Positions 60,646 through 64,000 of a stretch of DNA of 64,000 nt are shown piece by piece. The DNA comes from an uncultured Dokdonia sp. (GTDB lineage: Bacteria > Bacteroidota > Bacteroidia > Flavobacteriales > Flavobacteriaceae): the NCBI RefSeq assembly GCF_947492815.1, contig NZ_CANLOB010000011.1, forward strand, positions 62,001 to 126,000. The letters are read 5' to 3'. The notes under the pieces were generated by a model. That model ran no database searches, was not told where the DNA came from, and saw only the letters and a program-made list of their open reading frames with translations. Within the stretch, counting starts at the first letter, position 1, and each line of letters opens with the position of its first letter. A program made the translations under genes and the position numbers.

Positions 60646-61614
60646 TTAGCGCATTTTGGCATTTTTGTTAAAATTATAGCCATTCAAAAGTGACTTTACA
60701 TCCATTTTTCGCTTGCCTGGAAGTTGTATTTCTGTAATAAAAAGGTATCCATTTAGGGTTGTGACTTTTAGGTTTCCGTTTTCTACTTGAATGGTTCCTA
60801 TTGTATTTTTTGCTTCCTTTTCTTCTGAAGTTTCTGTATACGCTTTCGCAAAAGCGTTATAAATTTTAACCCGTTCTTCTTTGTCATTATTTATAAGGTA
60901 ACACCAAGCGGCAGGATATGGGCTTAATCCTCTAATATGATTATGGATGCTTTGGGTAGATGTTTCCCAATTTATTTTTGTGTTTTCTGGATAGAGTTTA
61001 TAGGCAGTTTTTAGATCACCAGATTGGGGTTGTATTTGGGTAGTGACACTATTTTCTGCAATGGCGTCTACTGTTTTTGTAACCAATGATGCTCCTAGGT
61101 GCATTAAACGATCGTGAAGACTGCCAGCATTTTCGTTTTCACCTATAGCAAGACGCTCTTGAAATATAATAGCGCCCGTATCAATTTTTTCATCTATAAA
61201 GAAAGTCGTCACACCTGTTTCTGTCTCTCCATTAATAATAGCCCAATTAATAGGAGCAGCACCACGATATTGTGGCAATAACGATGCATGTAAATTAAAG
61301 GTACCATATGCTGGCATTTTCCAAACCACAGCGGGAAGCATACGAAAGGCAACGACAATTTGAAGATTGGCGTTGAGCGCTTTTAATTCCTTATGAAAAT
61401 CTTCGTTTTTAAGATTGGTAGGTTGTAATATGGTAAGCCCTTGTGACTCTGCATATACTTTTACAGCACTTTTGCGTAATTTCTGTCCTCTTCCTGCAGG
61501 TCTGTCTGGAGCGGTAATCACACCAGCGATTGTATAGTTCTGTGTTACTAGGGTTTCTAATATAGTAACGGCAAAGTCTGGTGTGCCCATAAAAACGATG
61601 CGTATGTCTCTCAT
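60646..61614 (-). CDS. fmt: Methionyl-tRNA formyltransferase
   Basis: 322 aa. FMGTPDFAVTILETL (residues 8-22) at the N-terminus, then the formyl-THF-binding region NLHASLLPQYRGAAPINWAIINGE (about 112-135) and GVTTFFIDEKIDTGAI. It formylates the initiator Met-tRNA. The C-terminal domain contains an in-frame near-palindrome (CGCTTTCGCAAAAGCG, 60841-60856) encoding the peptide NAFAKAYTE, in a probable linker. It overlaps recQ by 4 bp (ATGA). Confidence 0.95.
   Translation of the reverse strand: MRDIRIVFMGTPDFAVTILETLVTQNYTIAGVITAPDRPAGRGQKLRKSAVKVYAESQGLTILQPTNLKNEDFHKELKALNANLQIVVAFRMLPAVVWKMPAYGTFNLHASLLPQYRGAAPINWAIINGETETGVTTFFIDEKIDTGAIIFQERLAIGENENAGSLHDRLMHLGASLVTKTVDAIAENSVTTQIQPQSGDLKTAYKLYPENTKINWETSTQSIHNHIRGLSPYPAAWCYLINNDKEERVKIYNAFAKAYTETSEEKEAKNTIGTIQVENGNLKVTTLNGYLFITEIQLPGKRKMDVKSLLNGYNFNKNAKMR
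60841..60856. repeat. Degenerate palindrome copy inside fmt
   Basis: CGCTTTCGCAAAAGCG, one substitution from the consensus, read as AFAKA in the coding frame. Confidence 0.6.
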
Positions 61615-63503
61615 AATATCTTATATGTATTTACTGGGGTAAGTGTAATCTTTTTTTGATCTAAAAGCAATTGTAATGTGGTAATAATTTCGGTTTCTGT
61701 AAACGGCAATTCACATAGTTCACGCGAACTTAATTCTTTTCGCGAAAGCGTATTTAAAATAACATCTGTTATACTACTGCTTTGTGGTGATGTTGCATTT
61801 TTAGAAACACATACATCACATTTGCCACAAGGTGCGGTATGCTGTTCTCCAAAATAGGAGAGGAGTTGTACATTTCTACAAGTAGTCGTATTTGCTACAT
61901 AGTTTTTAATTGTTTCTATTTGTTGCCTCTTGTAATTGGCTTGTGTCTTTATATGAGAAGCAATTACATGAATAGTGCGGTCGTCTTCTCTGGGAACCAA
62001 AAAGGTAATGGCTGTATCATAGCTTTGATGATCATAAGTAATGATATCATCTTTGGCTAGCATGAGTAGTGCATTGTGTACTTTATCTATAGCTGTACCT
62101 GCTTTATTGGCAATGATACTATAATTGATAGCCGTTGGTTGTTCAAAAATGCCACCATAGGTGCGTAGTACTGTTTTTATAATATCCTCCCATTGCGGAT
62201 TTTTAATTAAATAATAGGTAAGTGCAACATCCGTTACATTAAAGGTCACGGTTGCTTTTTTTGTAAACTCTTGTGAGAGACTGATTATACTATTACGGTC
62301 TAATGCCAATAATGCATTATACGTACGCATGGTGGGTAGGGAGTAGGTTTGACAAAACGTACTGAAATTAAATCGGTGGTTGCTTTCTTCTCCTTCCCCA
62401 TATGAGATTTGAAAATAATTATTAAGTCGGCTATAGATTTCTTTTACGAATGCTACGGTAGGGATTACTTGTAAAAACTGATTATTAAGACGTATGGTGT
62501 CATTCTCATTATATATAAGGACAGCTTTAGATGGTTGCCCACTTCTACCGGCACGGCCTGCTTCTTGAAAATAGTTTTCTAAACTGTCTGGAATTTCTAG
62601 ATGCACCACCGTATCAACATCGGCTTTGTCAATTCCCATTCCGAAGGCATTGGTGCTTACCATGACCTGTGTTTTGTTATCACGCCAATTTTTATAATGT
62701 TTATGTCTGTCTTCTCGCGACATCCCGCCATGATAATAGGTAGCTGTAATGCCTCGACTTATTAAAAATTGTGCGGTGTTTATGGTCGCTTTCCGATTAC
62801 GTACATATACAATAGCACTCTGTGTCGTATTTTTTAGGGTTTGCTCAAGGCGAAAATGTTTATCGGTACTATGAATAAGGGTGTAGGTAAGATTTTCTCT
62901 GTGGTATGATCCTTTACAAAGTAACGGATCTTTTAATTGTAACTCTTCGGTAATATCTTGGATGACTTTGGGAGTTGCTGTTGCAGTGAGCGCAATGATG
63001 GGTATGTTGGGTTTTATTTCGCGCAAGCGGGAAATTTTACAATAGGCAGGCCTAAAATCATGTCCCCATTGTGAGATACAATGTGCTTCATCTACTGCAA
63101 TCAGAGAGACATTCATTTGTTTGATACGTTCTATGACAAGTTCTTGCTGTAATCGCTCAGGAGATACGTATAAGAGTTTGTAATTTCCGTAGATGCAATT
63201 ATCGAGTAAGGTATCTAGATCACGGTAGGTAATTCCACTTGTAATGGCTAAGGCTTTTATGCCTTTTTCTTGAAGATTAAGCACTTGGTCTTTCATAAGT
63301 GCAATCAATGGTGACACCACAATAGCAATTCCTTCTAAGGCCAATGCAGGGATTTGATAGCATACAGATTTACCTCCACCAGTAGGTAGTAATGCTATGG
63401 TGTCTTGCTGATTTAAAACACTTTGTATACTATCTTCTTGTAAAGGTCTAAAGGAATCATATCCCCAGTATGTTTTTAATATGTCTTTTGGGGTGTGCTT
63501 CAA
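61611..63503 (-). CDS. recQ: ATP-dependent DNA helicase RecQ
   Basis: 630 aa. Walker A LLPTGGGKSVCYQIPAL (about 38-54), DEAH box AVDEAHCISQWGHDFRP, QEAGRAGRSGQPS motif VI and the zinc-binding Cys set CRNV...CGKCDVC. The RQC winged-helix follows and a complete HRDC domain is not evident in the remaining C-terminus (ITDVILNTLSRKELSSREL...). The peptide TLSRK there is encoded by the palindrome family (61736-61753). Confidence 0.95.
   Translation of the reverse strand: MKHTPKDILKTYWGYDSFRPLQEDSIQSVLNQQDTIALLPTGGGKSVCYQIPALALEGIAIVVSPLIALMKDQVLNLQEKGIKALAITSGITYRDLDTLLDNCIYGNYKLLYVSPERLQQELVIERIKQMNVSLIAVDEAHCISQWGHDFRPAYCKISRLREIKPNIPIIALTATATPKVIQDITEELQLKDPLLCKGSYHRENLTYTLIHSTDKHFRLEQTLKNTTQSAIVYVRNRKATINTAQFLISRGITATYYHGGMSREDRHKHYKNWRDNKTQVMVSTNAFGMGIDKADVDTVVHLEIPDSLENYFQEAGRAGRSGQPSKAVLIYNENDTIRLNNQFLQVIPTVAFVKEIYSRLNNYFQISYGEGEESNHRFNFSTFCQTYSLPTMRTYNALLALDRNSIISLSQEFTKKATVTFNVTDVALTYYLIKNPQWEDIIKTVLRTYGGIFEQPTAINYSIIANKAGTAIDKVHNALLMLAKDDIITYDHQSYDTAITFLVPREDDRTIHVIASHIKTQANYKRQQIETIKNYVANTTTCRNVQLLSYFGEQHTAPCGKCDVCVSKNATSPQSSSITDVILNTLSRKELSSRELCELPFTETEIITTLQLLLDQKKITLTPVNTYKIL
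61736..61753. repeat. Palindrome copy inside recQ
   Basis: CTTTTCGCGAAAGCGTAT in the 3' region of recQ, read in the frame that encodes LSRK. With the YAFAKA and RFRES copies, all three reading frames of the palindrome occur within genes. Confidence 0.6.
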
Positions 63504-64000
63504 CCCTTTAATTTGTTTATAATAAATGATGCTCTAGTGGCAACGTCACCTTTGGGTACTTCTATGGGAGTATATCCATAGGTTTGATAGGTTGCTATTA
63601 GATGGTCTTGAATTTTTTGAGCCTGTTCAAAACTCTCGTATCGTTCGCCATCGGTTTGATGGATTTCTTTCCACAAGGGAAGTATAAATACGATGTCATA
63701 TACATACTTCTTACAGTCGTTAACGAATTCTTTTGTGTATTCTTGTCCTATGTAGTCCATATATGCCACTGTGTCAGGAATTCCTCTGTCTAAAAATACA
63801 TATGCTGCATCATAGGTAGCAACTGCATCATATTGTTGTATTCTGGCATCTTTTAATAATTGACTAAAAAGCAACGGTTTTTCCAGAAAAAGTTGGTCTA
63901 CACCTTCGTTTTGAGCCTTTTTTATGACTTCTCTTGATATTTCTTCAAGGCAAGGGTATCCAAGTGTTTTGAGGTAGTTTATGAGTGTTGTCTTTCCTGT
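63500..64000 (-). CDS. AAA-type ATPase (NadR/Ttd14-like), cut by the window edge
   Basis: Visible part 166 aa. The frame stays open past the internal Leu that could be read as a TTG start near 63874, and gives TGKTTLINYLKTLGYPCLEEISREV in the P-loop region at the window edge. So the true start lies beyond 64000. The rest (DAAYVFLDRGIPDTVAYMDYIGQ and KYVYDIVFILPLWKEIHQTDGERYES) matches small AAA ATPases. It overlaps recQ by 4 bp. Function: an ATPase of unknown substrate. Confidence 0.75.
   Translation of the reverse strand, partial: TGKTTLINYLKTLGYPCLEEISREVIKKAQNEGVDQLFLEKPLLFSQLLKDARIQQYDAVATYDAAYVFLDRGIPDTVAYMDYIGQEYTKEFVNDCKKYVYDIVFILPLWKEIHQTDGERYESFEQAQKIQDHLIATYQTYGYTPIEVPKGDVATRASFIINKLKG

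Noticed and set aside
1..64000. tRNA or rRNA genes
   Set aside because: No cloverleaf-type or rRNA core sequence was recognised by eye in the gaps. A tRNA scan would be needed to be sure.

Overview
The window is an AT-rich chromosome segment from a member of the Bacteroidota, most likely a marine Flavobacteriaceae. Support for this: three or more proteins end in type IX secretion (T9SS) sorting domains, there is a SusC-like outer-membrane barrel receptor, tandem 2TM-domain proteins sit beside a LytTR regulator, a LETM1-related biofilm protein is present, and many lipoproteins lack strong Shine-Dalgarno sites. The genus cannot be fixed from this sequence. I see no rRNA, tRNA, CRISPR array, transposase, integrase or phage morphogenesis genes.

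Layout. 1-4.1 kb: two paralogous small secreted-peptide-like proteins, then a tight operon of an SdpA-like membrane protein, an SdpB/HTTM-like membrane protein, a class A beta-lactamase-like serine hydrolase without a signal peptide, and a frameshifted DCC thiol oxidoreductase. 4.1-6.6 kb: a methyltransferase and poorly known small proteins. 7.0-12.1 kb: an ABC importer (ATPase, permease, binding lipoprotein) divergent from a BtuG-like beta-propeller lipoprotein, probably for cobalamin or an iron chelate. 12.2-14.0 kb: three tandem small proteins with ubiquitin-like sequence features, coupled to a TauD/TfdA-type Fe(II)/2-oxoglutarate oxygenase. 14.1-20 kb: S41 peptidase, TPR protein, NamZ-like muramidase, FtsX/LolE-like permease, sulfotransferase. 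20.3 kb: a double-glycine leader peptide. 21-30.5 kb: giant M14 carboxypeptidase, BNR-repeat protein, TonB-receptor-like barrel. 31-33.6 kb: EF-hand / YHYH / MORN / SCO operon. 33.8-45.6 kb: a surface-protein block of two S74 auto-chaperone adhesin-like proteins, a dockerin-like protein and two large T9SS cargo proteins. 45.8-49.9 kb: sigma factor, TPR anti-sigma-like protein, CHAT protease-like protein and a tiny peptide gene. 50-53.5 kb: a lipoprotein gene inserted beside uvrB and flanked by a duplicated uvrB 3' end. 54-58.5 kb: five tandem 2TM proteins, amidohydrolase, orphan LytTR regulator. 58.7-64 kb: LETM1-related protein, HU, fmt, recQ and an AAA ATPase cut by the window edge.

Two repeat systems run through the window. 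One is the palindrome TACGCTTTCGCGAAAGCGTA, found between genes and also inside genes in all three reading frames. The other is a 67-bp composite element built on it. The most promising undescribed systems are the ubiquitin-like/oxygenase cassette (12.2-14.0 kb) and the Sdp-like peptide cluster (0.3-4.0 kb).
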